Of a stretch of 55,988 nucleotides of DNA, positions 1-7,368 are shown in pieces. Numbering within the stretch: position 1 is the stretch's first letter; every line of letters begins with the position of its first letter. Source of the DNA: an uncultured Lachnospiraceae bacterium (GTDB lineage: Bacteria > Bacillota > Clostridia > Lachnospirales > Lachnospiraceae); the NCBI GenBank assembly GCA_910576815.1, contig CAJTKA010000023.1, positions 1 to 55,988 of the forward strand. Direction: 5' to 3'. The translations under genes were made by a program, and so were the position numbers. Under the pieces are notes generated by a model. The model did no database searches. It was given only the letters and a program-made list of their open reading frames with translations, and was not told the DNA's origin.

Positions 1-546
1 AATTTAATCTGCAGGAAAGCTGCAGTAGATGGGTACTTTATTTCGCCGCGTTACAACACAAAGGAAATCGATTATAAGATCAGGCGCAGGACGGAGGCCT
101 ATAAGGATTTCTGCAAGGCCGCGAAGGTGAAGGAGAATACGGAGCGGCTGCGGTATGAGTGCAGTAAGGAGAATCTGGGGAAGTCAAAGGCGTGGCAGCA
201 AATGGAAAAACAGGAGAAAAGCGTTGAAAAATCAATCAATAGTGGTATAATGAAAGACAACAGAGGGACACTAAAGATGGATTTACGCTTTTTTTCAGAA
301 GAAGATATTGTTAATCAGAAATCGAGTTCTTTAAAACGTGCGATCGGAAAATACGAGAAGCGGATGAAGGAACACGAAAGTTACCTAAAGGAGCCGGAGA
401 AGCATTGTGATGATTGGTACGAAAAATCCATCGAAGAGCAGGAAGGGCTGAAACGGCATTGGAATAAAGAAATACGTAATTTCAAACAATCTATACAGGA
501 TCGGGTAACAGAATTGAAAAGAAGGGGTGATTATGATGATGACTGA
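1..546 (+). CDS. Phage minor head protein, C-terminal part (5' end outside window)
   Basis: The frame is open from base 1, so the gene begins upstream of the window. The visible 181 residues are very charged and mostly helical. They begin with a stretch reading DGYFISPRYNTKEIDYKIR and end in MDLRFFSEEDI followed by a Lys/Glu-rich tail with NWKE-like repeats and a final RRGDYDDD. This tail is familiar from Clostridia phage minor head/capsid genes, or from a small separate protein just after them. An internal ATG at 277, preceded by AGAGGG (262-267), could start an 89-residue protein, so the segment could be two genes that became joined. Head-gene identity is inferred from residue pattern and from the scaffold domain downstream. 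Confidence 0.55.
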   Translation, partial: NLICRKAAVDGYFISPRYNTKEIDYKIRRRTEAYKDFCKAAKVKENTERLRYECSKENLGKSKAWQQMEKQEKSVEKSINSGIMKDNRGTLKMDLRFFSEEDIVNQKSSSLKRAIGKYEKRMKEHESYLKEPEKHCDDWYEKSIEEQEGLKRHWNKEIRNFKQSIQDRVTELKRRGDYDDD

Positions 547-769
547 GACATTGACGCGTGAGAATGTGAAATATATCATCGCAAGATTGATCGATAATGC
601 CAACGATGCGGCAGAAGAATACAAAAAGGACAAGAGCAATAAGTTACTTGCTGGAAGGAAACTGGCATACTATGAGATGTTAGACATCCTGAGGACTGAG
701 CTGGATGTCAGAGATGAGGATTTAGAGGAATTTGGGTTGGACATCGATCTTGAAAAAACCTATGCGTAG
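533..769 (+). CDS. Small phage protein of unknown function
   Basis: About 78 residues, acidic and predicted helical, with no cysteines or membrane segment. It overlaps the end of the preceding phage head gene by 14 bases, which is typical of tightly packed phage modules. Starts at GTG 527 and ATG 533, 536 and 539 are possible; the purine-rich GAAGGGG at 521-527 best fits 533 or 536. I do not recognise the family. Its place between a head gene and the scaffold suggests an accessory structural or morphogenesis protein, but nothing in the sequence shows that. Confidence 0.55.
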   Translation: MMMTETLTRENVKYIIARLIDNANDAAEEYKKDKSNKLLAGRKLAYYEMLDILRTELDVRDEDLEEFGLDIDLEKTYA

Positions 770-830
770 AAAAATTGACGTTGCGCCCTTTTTCGTTCAA
801 TGATACGATGATATACAAGGAGTGATGTAT

Positions 831-989
831 ATGGTCGTAAAGTGGTGTAAATGTCCGCGCTGCGGGTATGAACGCTTCATGAAGATAAGGCCGGACACTC
901 GGATCAGGAACTTTCCGGCATACTGCAAGAAATGTAAAAATGAAATATTGATAACCATAGAGCCTAGAGCCGAAGTGGTCAATTCTTAA
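831..989 (+). CDS. Cysteine-rich KTR-type zinc-ribbon mini-protein
   Basis: A 52-residue protein with two cysteine pairs, CKCPRCG near residues 6-12 and CKKC at 32-35, separated by the IRPDTRIRNFPAYC segment. This spacing and the phrase 'NFPxYCxKC' match the cysteine-rich KTR family (small zinc ribbons common in Firmicutes phages and conjugative elements). ATG 831 is chosen because AAGGAG lies at 817-822, 8 bases upstream; the in-frame ATG at 825 is too close. The function of this family is not known; a nucleic-acid-binding role is often assumed. The 3' end of the gene lies inside the left arm of a terminator. Confidence 0.75.
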   Translation: MVVKWCKCPRCGYERFMKIRPDTRIRNFPAYCKKCKNEILITIEPRAEVVNS

Positions 990-1018
990 CAGGATTGATC
1001 ACCCGGCTCTTTTTATTT
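966..1018 (+). terminator. Rho-independent terminator after the KTR gene
   Basis: A two-part stem: AGAGCCG (966-972) pairs with CGGCTCT (1004-1010), and inside it GTGGTCAA pairs with TTGATCAC (995-1002) with one G-T pair. A T-rich run follows (1009-1018). The left arm overlaps the last codons of the KTR gene, so transcription probably stops here before the scaffold fusion gene. Confidence 0.8.
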
Positions 1019-1077
1019 TGTTCCCATACTGCGGAAAGCGCAGTTAAAAAATATTTTAGGAAGAAAGGAAAAGGAGC

Positions 1078-1965
1078 ATGAAGAACATCTTTGAGATCAT
1101 GAAGGAGTATGGGCTGGAAGTGCCTGAGGACAAGAAGAAGGAGTTTGAGGCGGCAGTGTTGGAGAACTACAAGACGATATCTGACTACAATAATCAGAAA
1201 ACGGCGCTCGACACTGCAAACGAAAAGCTGAAGGCGGCGGAGGAGACGATGGGGGGACTCAACGGGAAGCTGGCAGAGTATAAGGACGTGGACGTGTCCG
1301 GTCTGAAGCAGCAGATCGATGATCTCACGGAGGATCTGAAGAAGAAGGATGAGGAGCATCAGAAGCAGCTTGCCGACAGGGACTTTGAGGATCTTCTGAA
1401 GGACAGTATCAGCCAGGCAAGAGCTGCAGGTAACTATTCTCACGCGGAGGGGAGCAATACTCAGGCAGTTGGTGAGTGTTCTCACGCGGAAGGAGATAAC
1501 ACGGTCGCAGGAGGTCAGGCGCAGCATGTCTCTGGAAAGTACAATGAATATGACAGTGGACAGTACGCAACGATTGTAGGCGGAGGCACATCGAGTGAAA
1601 GAAAGAATATCAATACACTTGATTGGGCGGGAAACGGATGGTTTGCGGGGGATGTGACTAACGGCGCGGGGGTATCCCTTAACAGTCTGAAATCCGCCGT
1701 GGACAATATTGGGGCGATTGCAGGGGGAGCTTCAATTGCAAAGGTCTTTGACACGAAAGAGGACCTTGACGTGTGGCTTGCAGTAGAGGGAAATTCCGAC
1801 ACTTTGTCTGTCAGTCAGAATATCTACATAAAAGAAACGGGAACGCCTGATTATTGGTGGGATGGGACAGGCTTACAGCCGCTTGAGACAGATAAGGTTG
1901 TGATTGAGTCGATGACATACGACGAGACAATGGCGGTTCTCAATGCGACAGAGGAGGTGGCATGA
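1078..1965 (+). CDS. Chimeric phage ORF: scaffold N-terminus fused to tail-fibre C-terminus
   Basis: 295 residues made of two unrelated parts. Residues 1 to about 116 are a coiled-coil, Lys/Glu-rich stretch of the phage scaffolding (Gp20) type, with the usual 'DFEDLLKDSISQA' end of the coil. From about residue 117 the protein becomes a tail-fibre/YadA-head type sequence: SHAEG repeats (residues about 121 and 135), then IVGGGTSSERKN and LDWAGNGWFAGDVT, as in many Clostridia phage fibres. An intact phage has the capsid and whole tail module between these parts, so a large in-frame deletion probably created the ORF. The join is near base 1420-1430. The ribosome binding site AAAGGAG is just before ATG 1078. 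It may still be translated; a phage role is unlikely. Confidence 0.8.
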   Translation: MKNIFEIMKEYGLEVPEDKKKEFEAAVLENYKTISDYNNQKTALDTANEKLKAAEETMGGLNGKLAEYKDVDVSGLKQQIDDLTEDLKKKDEEHQKQLADRDFEDLLKDSISQARAAGNYSHAEGSNTQAVGECSHAEGDNTVAGGQAQHVSGKYNEYDSGQYATIVGGGTSSERKNINTLDWAGNGWFAGDVTNGAGVSLNSLKSAVDNIGAIAGGASIAKVFDTKEDLDVWLAVEGNSDTLSVSQNIYIKETGTPDYWWDGTGLQPLETDKVVIESMTYDETMAVLNATEEVA

Positions 1966-2051
1966 TGGGGAAAATTCCAGATTTGTCGGCTATAAGGGAT
2001 TGGTGCCTGACCAAGTTCCAACCGCGTGGAAGCTATGCGGCGCCGTCGTAA
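1962..2051 (+). CDS. 29-residue ORF after the tail-fibre fragment
   Basis: Starts at ATG 1962, overlapping the stop of the chimeric gene (ATGATG), with GAGGAGG at 1951-1957. The peptide (MMGKIPDLSAIRDWCLTKFQ and 9 more residues) looks like the beginning of a phage tail-region protein that stops early. Its strong ribosome binding site and coupled start suggest it was once a real gene; it is now probably truncated by the decay of the prophage. The bases after it to 2142 hold nothing I can identify. Confidence 0.35.
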   Translation: MMGKIPDLSAIRDWCLTKFQPRGSYAAPS

Positions 2052-2142
2052 CATACTTACTATTCATGGTACTGCAAATTCAAAAAAGACCGTAGGATGA
2101 ATATATATACACTACTATTATCATCAAACTTTAACATCCGGC

Positions 2143-2390
2143 TTGATTCAGACGGCAGGATATAAGCGAATCGGAATCACAATGATGGCGGATGACACAA
2201 AGATAATTCATACGGTGAAATTTACAAAACTTTTACTGAGGGATACGCCGAATATTAAGGAAAATGGAAACAGTTGGGCACCTGATACGGATGGAAATAC
2301 ATTTTTAACAGGTAATATAGTTTTGTATCCAGAGACGGAGGATATGATGAGCGGAACGGTTTATTTTGATATTCCGGATGGAAGATATCC
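2143..2390 (+). pseudogene. Unrecognised phage tail-region fragment
   Basis: An open frame from TTG 2143 (a better start may be ATG 2182) encodes about 80 residues of sensible protein, including a Gly/Thr-rich piece reading GNTFLTGNIVLYPETED and ending in YFDIPDGR. At about 2390 the reading runs out of frame into lysozyme sequence, so the rest of the original gene is missing. I do not recognise the family. Position after the fibre suggests a tail or baseplate component. Confidence 0.4.
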
Positions 2391-2921
2391 CCCGCGCAGG
2401 CGGAAGCCTATCTTCGCGCTGATTTGGAGAAGTACGAGAAAAAAGTCGAGAAGTATGAGAGCAGGTACAACTGGACACAGAACGAGTTCGACGCGATGGT
2501 CTCCTTCGCCTACAACCTTGGCAGCATCGATAAGCTGACGGCAGACGGTACCAGGACGAAGGCCGTGATCACGGAGAAGATCCTTCTATATAATAAAGCA
2601 GGCGGGAAAGTGCTGGCCGGGCTTACGAAGCGGAGGCAGGCGGAGCGGGAGCTGTTCCTTTCCAACTCAAAGGGAAACGGCGCAGAGGCAGCAGGCGGTA
2701 CAGCGGACAAGGAAAAGCGGCCGACGCTCAGGCTCGGGAGCCGTGGCACTGATGTAACACATCTCCAGCAGCGCCTCAAAGAAAAAGGTTATAACGTCGG
2801 AGAGATTGATGGTGATTTCGGAAGCAAGACTGCGAAGGCAGTCAGAGAGTATCAGGTGCAACATGGGCTTAAGGTGGACGGTATCGTTGGGGTTAAGACG
2901 TGGACATCTCTGGAAAAGTAG
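2391..2921 (+). pseudogene. Phage lysozyme lacking its catalytic N-terminus
   Basis: The readable part begins PAQAEAYLRADLEKYEKKV and continues with NEFDAMVSFAYNLGS, the second half of a GH24-type phage lysozyme, then a peptidoglycan-binding type 1 domain (LRLGSRGTDVTHLQQRL ... DGDFGSKTAKAV ... DGIVGVKTW). The first part, with the catalytic Glu and the GxGH segment, is absent; upstream the frame closes at TGA 2367-2369. Only a weak TTG (2424) could start the remainder. The deletion point is near 2388-2395, where unrelated tail sequence joins in another frame. The product, if made, could bind the cell wall but not cut it. Confidence 0.8.
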
Positions 2922-3556
2922 CGTATATTTATGGATAAAATAATGGAGTAGTAAACAGCACATACAACCGAAAAATCCCCCTGCCCGCCCGAAAAGGCAG
3001 CTGCCGTCGAACCAAAGTCAATGCTCTGATCGATGGAGAGATCGGCGGCGGGATCGATGCCGTTTTTCTTTAAGATATACTCAAACACCATTTCCGGCAT
3101 ACCGCCGGCGCGCCCACCGAGGACTTTTTTGCCCTTGAGCATATCCCATGTAAAGTTTTCGATCGGTTCTCGGGAGACCAGGAAATTACCTGCCCGCTGG
3201 GTAAGCTGAGCAAAGTTGACCGCATAGTCGGAGGCGCCTTCCTTGTAGGTGTAGATGGTGCTTTCGCTTCCCATAAAACCGATGTCGGCTTCTCCCGTTA
3301 AAAGCGCGGTCATGGTTTTATCGGCGCCAAAGCCTGTGACCAGAGTCAGATCGATCCCTTCATCGGCAAAGTATCCTTCCTCGATAGCCACGTACATAGG
3401 CGCGTAGAAAATGGAATGCGCCACCTCGTTCAAGACGACGGGCGTTTTATCGGAAGCGGATGGAGCTTTTCCGGCGCTGTCATCTTTCGCGCCGCAGCCC
3501 GCAAGGGCGCCTGCCAATACAAGCGCCGCCAGTAAGTAACTGCCTGCTTTTTTCAT
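2852..3556 (-). pseudogene. ABC transporter substrate-binding lipoprotein (SsuA/NMT1 type), cut off by the prophage
   Basis: The protein starts at 3556 on the minus strand with AGGAGGAAC just before ATG. It has a lipoprotein signal peptide (MKKAGSYLLAALVLAGALAGC; lipobox LAGC, Cys at residue 21). The solute-binding fold follows: PMYVAIEEGYFADEGIDL, the GEADIGFMGSES pocket segment, KGKKVLGGRAGG and a YILKKNGID segment. Family members are about 320-340 residues and import sulfonates, taurine, thiamine precursors or similar. Here homology stops after GGQGDFSV (residue 197, base 2966). The remaining 37 residues to the stop at 2852 come from the antisense strand of the prophage end. The distal third should lie on the other side of the prophage. 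No permease or ATPase gene is visible nearby. Confidence 0.85.
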
Positions 3557-3682
3557 GTTCCTCCTCGGACTGCCGAAGGTGAGACAGTCCCTAAAAGAAA
3601 TATTTATTATAACCTATGCGGGAGAGAAAAAAATGCTTTTCTTTTTGGGAAGAAGATGGTATACTGGATTAGTCGTAAGCAT

Positions 3683-3753
3683 GCAGGCGTAGTTCATCGG
3701 TAGAATACAAGCTTCCCAAGCTTGGGAGGGGGGTTCGATTCCCCTCGCCTGCT
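3683..3753 (+). tRNA. tRNA-Gly (anticodon CCC)
   Basis: 71 nt. The acceptor arm GCAGGCG (3683-3689) pairs with CGCCTGC (3746-3752); the discriminator is T 3753 and CCA is not encoded. The anticodon stem CAAGC/GCTTG encloses TTCCCAA, giving anticodon CCC for GGG codons. The T arm contains GGTTCGATTCC. A TATACT box at 3660-3665 is a likely -10 element. Confidence 0.93.
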
Positions 3754-3767
3754 CTTATATTTGATGA

Positions 3768-3801
3768 GGAAAGCCCGTGAATGCAGGGTTTTCCTTTTTT
3801 T
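3768..3801 (+). terminator. Terminator of the tRNA-Gly gene
   Basis: GGAAAGCCC (3768-3776) pairs with GGGTTTTCC (3786-3794) with one G-T pair, followed by a run of T to 3801. Confidence 0.85.
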
Positions 3802-3802
3802 C

Positions 3803-3879
3803 GCGCATAAGCAGAGTCAGAAGACGGCACAGGCAGGCAGTATGCCTGCATGAAAGACTGACTGAGACAGCTTATGCGC
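3803..3879. repeat. 77-bp palindromic element with inner hairpin
   Basis: GCGCATAAGC (3803-3812) is the exact reverse complement of GCTTATGCGC (3870-3879). Inside, AGTCAG (3815-3820) can pair with CTGACT (3858-3863), and GCAGGCA (3833-3839) pairs with TGCCTGC (3843-3849) around a 3-base loop. It lies between the tRNA terminator and the DMT permease start, so it could be a leader structure, a miniature mobile element remnant or a recombination site. Confidence 0.6.
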
Positions 3880-3901
3880 ATCAGGGAAAGGATACAAAAG
3901 A

Positions 3902-4762
3902 ATGTGGATCTGGCTGGTACTGCTGTACGGCGTGTTGAAAGGCATACGAGAGATCGTAAAGAAAAAAGCGCTCGGGCAAAACTCCACCATAGAGGTACTG
4001 TTTATGTATACTTTCCTCTCTTTTGCGATGGTTTTGCCGACTGCAAAGCAGGCAATGGGGGTGGAACCGCGCTTTTATTTCTACATTGCCATGAAGTCTT
4101 TTTTCATTTTTCTGGCCTGGATGTGCAGCTTTCGTGCCATCAAGCGGATGCCCATCAGCCTCTACGGTGTGCTCGACCTCTCCCGTGTGCTCTTTGCGAC
4201 GCTGTTGGGGGTGATCGTGCTGCAGGAGGTACTGGGATTTCCACAGATGATCGGTTTGCTCCTCGTGTCGGCAGGGCTGCTTTTTTTGAAATATAAGCCC
4301 AAAAGTCTGCGGGAGGCGGGGACGCTTGCGGGGGAGACCGTGGAGGCAAAGTTTGTCGTGATGGCGTTCCTTTCCTGTCTCCTCAATGCGCTCTCGGGAC
4401 TGCTTGACAAACTTTTGATGCGGGACATCACAAGTTCCCAGCTCCAGTTTTGGTATCTGCTGTTTCTTACCCTGTTTTATCTGGCGTTTATTCTAATCTC
4501 CCGCATGCCTGTGAACTGGAAACGAGCGGTCTGCAATAAGTGGGTCTGGCTGCTGAGTCTTCTGATTGTGATTGCGGACCGCGCCCTCTTTGTGGCGAAT
4601 GGCATGGAAGGAAGCAAAGTTACGGTGATGACTCTCTTAAAACAGGCGGGGTGTGTGGTGACGATCCTGGCGGGGAGGTTTCTGTTTCAGGAGAAAAACA
4701 CGGGGCATAAGCTGGTCTGCGCCGCGGTTATCATTGGCGGTATCGTGATAGGGGTGATGTGA
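3902..4762 (+). CDS. DMT/EamA-family membrane transporter
   Basis: 286 residues with about ten hydrophobic segments in two similar halves, the layout of EamA-type drug/metabolite transporters. Characteristic stretches are AIKRMPISLYGVLDLSRVLF at the end of the first half (residues about 80-99) and VTVMTLLKQAGCVVTILAGR in the second (residues about 240-260), each followed by a conserved Glu (LQEVLG, FQEKNT). The substrate cannot be told from the sequence; relatives export metabolites, sugars or amino acids. ATG 3902 is preceded by GGGAAAGG. It is the first gene after the tRNA and appears to be a single-gene unit, since a promoter for the next gene lies downstream. Confidence 0.85.
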   Translation: MWIWLVLLYGVLKGIREIVKKKALGQNSTIEVLFMYTFLSFAMVLPTAKQAMGVEPRFYFYIAMKSFFIFLAWMCSFRAIKRMPISLYGVLDLSRVLFATLLGVIVLQEVLGFPQMIGLLLVSAGLLFLKYKPKSLREAGTLAGETVEAKFVVMAFLSCLLNALSGLLDKLLMRDITSSQLQFWYLLFLTLFYLAFILISRMPVNWKRAVCNKWVWLLSLLIVIADRALFVANGMEGSKVTVMTLLKQAGCVVTILAGRFLFQEKNTGHKLVCAAVIIGGIVIGVM

Positions 4763-4800
4763 AGTGTTCATCCATTCATGCGGGAAGCTTTAACAGCCCC

Positions 4801-4830
4801 TTGTCGATGCGGCATAAAGTATGCTATACT
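4801..4830 (+). promoter_or_regulatory. Promoter for the chemotaxis receptor gene
   Basis: TTGTCG (4801-4806), 18 bases, TATACT (4825-4830). The gene start is 37 bases downstream. The form is that of the housekeeping sigma factor rather than of a flagellar sigma factor. Confidence 0.6.
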
Positions 4831-4866
4831 AACTTGAAGATTTTGCAGCAGAGGAGGACGGGATAC

Positions 4867-6345
4867 ATGAACAAAGAGCAAGCGTTTGACGGCGCGAAGG
4901 CGATGAACAGGGTAGCGATCGTGTGCCATGCGGTGACTGTGGCCGTGTTGGAGGGAGCCTATCTTTTGGAGGTGGTCAAAGGAGACAGGACGATTCCGTA
5001 CTACCTGATTTTTTCCCTGTTTGCGCTTGTGCCGCTGGTAGCTGAGTTTATCTGTTATTATAAAGAGCCTGCAGCTGAGAAACTGAAATATCTGATCGGT
5101 GCGGGGTATACGATTTTTTACATATTCGTAGTGGTCACTACGACCAATGTGATCGCGTTTACCTATATCATACCGATCCTGTCGGTGATCGTCCTTTACT
5201 CGGATGTCAAGCTCTGTGCTTTTGTGTCGGGTGCGGGTGTGGTCATCAATATATTCTTTGTCGGGTATCAGGCCATTTCAGGTAATATCAAGGCGGAAGA
5301 AATGGCAACTTACGAGATCCGGGTGTTTTTGCTGCTGTTGGTTGCAATCTTTTTATGCCGGGCGACGGCGACGCTTGATAAGATCAATCAGGCCAAACTT
5401 GCGGAGCTTGATCAGGAGAAAGACAATGTTTCCGAGCTCCTTGACAGGGTGATGGTGGTTTCGGGCCAAATGTCAACAGGCATTTTAGATGTAGCAGAAC
5501 AGATGCGGCAGCTGGGTGAGGCTGTGAGTGAGACGAGAAATGCCATGCAGGAGGTGTCTTCGGGCACCAACGACACGGCGGAATCCATGCAGAATCAGCT
5601 CGGGAAGACGGAGGAGATCCAGAATCACATCGTACAGATGGGGGATGTGATGTCGGCCATCGGACGGAGTATGTCGGATGCTAAGGACAGCGTGCGTCTG
5701 GGCAGGGAAAATCTTGACGAGCTGAGCAGGCAGATGGGAAATACTGAGCGGGCAGGCAAACAGGTGGTGGAGGATATGAAGGAACTGGAATCCTACACAG
5801 CCAATATGCAGACCATTATCGATATGATCACCAGCGTTGCCAGTCAGACGAGTCTGCTTGCGTTAAATGCGAGCATCGAGGCAGCCAGAGCCGGAGAAGC
5901 CGGTAAAGGTTTTGCGGTGGTGGCAACAGAGATCTCTAATCTGGCGAATCAGACGCAGAGCGCAACCGTCAATATCACAGATGTGATCCACAGCGTTTCG
6001 GAGAAATTGAAAGTAGCCGTGGATGCGGTCGAGGAACTGATGGTGAGCAATCAGAAACAGAGCGAATCTGCGGTGCAGGCATCGGATAGTTTTGAAAAGA
6101 TTGCCGCAGGCACGGATCAGGTAGATGAGCAGAGCAGGCGTCTGGATCAGGCAGTTAAGCAGCTTGCAGACGCAAATCGCGTGATCGTGGAGAGCATTCA
6201 GACGATTTCGGCCATCATGCAGGAGGTATCGGCGCACTCGCAGGAGACTTATAATGTAAGTGAGAACAACACGAAGATCGTCACTGAGGTAAACAGGTTA
6301 GTGGATAAACTCAGTGAGCAGGCGCAGAAGTTGAATCAAGGATAA
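4867..6345 (+). CDS. Methyl-accepting chemotaxis protein
   Basis: 492 residues. ATG 4867 is preferred because GAGGAGG lies at 4851-4857; a longer upstream reading has no ribosome binding site. Five or six transmembrane helices fill residues about 12-180 with almost no extracytoplasmic domain, so it probably senses through the membrane or the cell's energy state. No clear HAMP domain is visible. A long helical signalling domain follows, with the conserved hairpin tip (residues about 318-355; NASIEAARAGEAGKGFAVVA) that contacts CheW and CheA. No CheB/CheR-docking pentapeptide is at the C-terminus. No chemotaxis or flagellar genes are neighbours, so it may act on the pili of this locus or on flagella encoded elsewhere. 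Confidence 0.92.
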   Translation: MNKEQAFDGAKAMNRVAIVCHAVTVAVLEGAYLLEVVKGDRTIPYYLIFSLFALVPLVAEFICYYKEPAAEKLKYLIGAGYTIFYIFVVVTTTNVIAFTYIIPILSVIVLYSDVKLCAFVSGAGVVINIFFVGYQAISGNIKAEEMATYEIRVFLLLLVAIFLCRATATLDKINQAKLAELDQEKDNVSELLDRVMVVSGQMSTGILDVAEQMRQLGEAVSETRNAMQEVSSGTNDTAESMQNQLGKTEEIQNHIVQMGDVMSAIGRSMSDAKDSVRLGRENLDELSRQMGNTERAGKQVVEDMKELESYTANMQTIIDMITSVASQTSLLALNASIEAARAGEAGKGFAVVATEISNLANQTQSATVNITDVIHSVSEKLKVAVDAVEELMVSNQKQSESAVQASDSFEKIAAGTDQVDEQSRRLDQAVKQLADANRVIVESIQTISAIMQEVSAHSQETYNVSENNTKIVTEVNRLVDKLSEQAQKLNQG

Positions 6346-6369
6346 AAATGCTTGGGAATGGAGGGAAAT

Positions 6370-7347
6370 ATGGGATTTATCAAAAATCAGTTTTTAAGCG
6401 TTATTGAATGGCAGGAGACTGGGGAAGGTGTATTATTTTACAAGTTTCAGAATCAGGAGATCAAGAAGGGGTCTAAGCTGATCATCCGTCCCGGACAGGA
6501 TGCGATCTTTTTATACAACGGCAGAGTCGAGGGTATTTTTCAGGAGGATGGAGAATACGATATCGAATCGGATATCATTCCTTTCCTTACGACTTTAAAG
6601 AGCTTTAAGTTTGCGTTCAACTCGCCGTTGAAGGCGGAGGTGCTCTTTATCAATACCAAGGAGATCCTGGTGAAGTGGGGCACGAAGAACGCCATCAATC
6701 TGCCGGCGCCCGGACTGCCTGGCGGCATGCCGATCCGTGCGTTTGGGACGTTTAACTGCCGGGTGGCGGCACATGATGTGGTGATCGATAAACTTGCCGG
6801 TATCAGGCAGACCTATACGGTAGGAGATGTGAAGGAGCGTATCGTTGCGAGCCTTGACCAGCTTCTGATGAGCTGGATCAGCAAAGAAGGCCACGATATG
6901 TTCAACCTGCAGACGGATGCCAGAAACATTGCCAAGGGCATCGAGGGCGAACTCAACGCGGATATGCAGACGATCGGTATCGGCATCTCCGGTTTTACGA
7001 TCGAGAGCTTTTCTTACCCCGAAGAAATTCGCAAGATGCAGGAGAAGGCGGCAGCACAGTCCATGGTGGGCGATATGAATAAGTACACCCAGATGGCGGC
7101 GGCTGATTCCATGGGCAAAGGCGGCAGCGGCGGTTCCGGTATGGCGGCTGACATGGTCAATCTGCAGATGGGTATGGCAATTGGACAACAGATGGTAAAT
7201 CAAATGAATGCGAACGGTCAGGCGAACAGTTTCGGACCGGTACAGCCTGCGCCACAGGGTGGACAGGGACCGAAATTCTGCCCCAACTGCGGCACACCGA
7301 CCACAGGCAGCAAATTCTGCGGCAACTGCGGCAATAAACTATACTAA
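6370..7347 (+). CDS. SPFH-domain protein with C-terminal zinc ribbon (virion core protein-like)
   Basis: 325 residues. ATG 6370 has GGAGGG at 6360-6365. Residues 1 to about 225 form an SPFH/Band-7-like domain of the YdjI type (VIEWQETGEGVLFYKF near the start, IESFSYPEEIRKMQE near its end). Then comes a Gly/Met-rich low-complexity linker, and the last 30 residues carry two CxxC pairs (FCPNCG, KFCGNCG), a zinc ribbon. Such proteins are soluble or membrane-associated oligomers of poorly known function, often near TPM-domain and zinc-ribbon genes; a pair of that kind occurs at 16467-18338 in this window. It lies between the chemotaxis receptor and pcrA. Confidence 0.85.
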   Translation: MGFIKNQFLSVIEWQETGEGVLFYKFQNQEIKKGSKLIIRPGQDAIFLYNGRVEGIFQEDGEYDIESDIIPFLTTLKSFKFAFNSPLKAEVLFINTKEILVKWGTKNAINLPAPGLPGGMPIRAFGTFNCRVAAHDVVIDKLAGIRQTYTVGDVKERIVASLDQLLMSWISKEGHDMFNLQTDARNIAKGIEGELNADMQTIGIGISGFTIESFSYPEEIRKMQEKAAAQSMVGDMNKYTQMAAADSMGKGGSGGSGMAADMVNLQMGMAIGQQMVNQMNANGQANSFGPVQPAPQGGQGPKFCPNCGTPTTGSKFCGNCGNKLY

Positions 7348-7368
7348 AGTAATCTTAAGGGAAAACAT

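Noticed and set aside
1..2966. Functional prophage
   Set aside because: No capsid, tail, terminase or integrase gene in view, two deletion junctions and a truncated lysozyme; the part left of the window is unseen, so only decay of the visible segment is claimed.
3683..3753. tRNA-Gly as the prophage integration site
   Set aside because: Prophage-like sequence ends at about 2966 inside the lipoprotein gene, 700 bases away, and the tRNA 3' end is not repeated in the visible prophage.
4759..4866. 36-residue N-terminal extension of the chemotaxis receptor
   Set aside because: The region contains the promoter and GAGGAGG for ATG 4867; the extra residues look non-coding.
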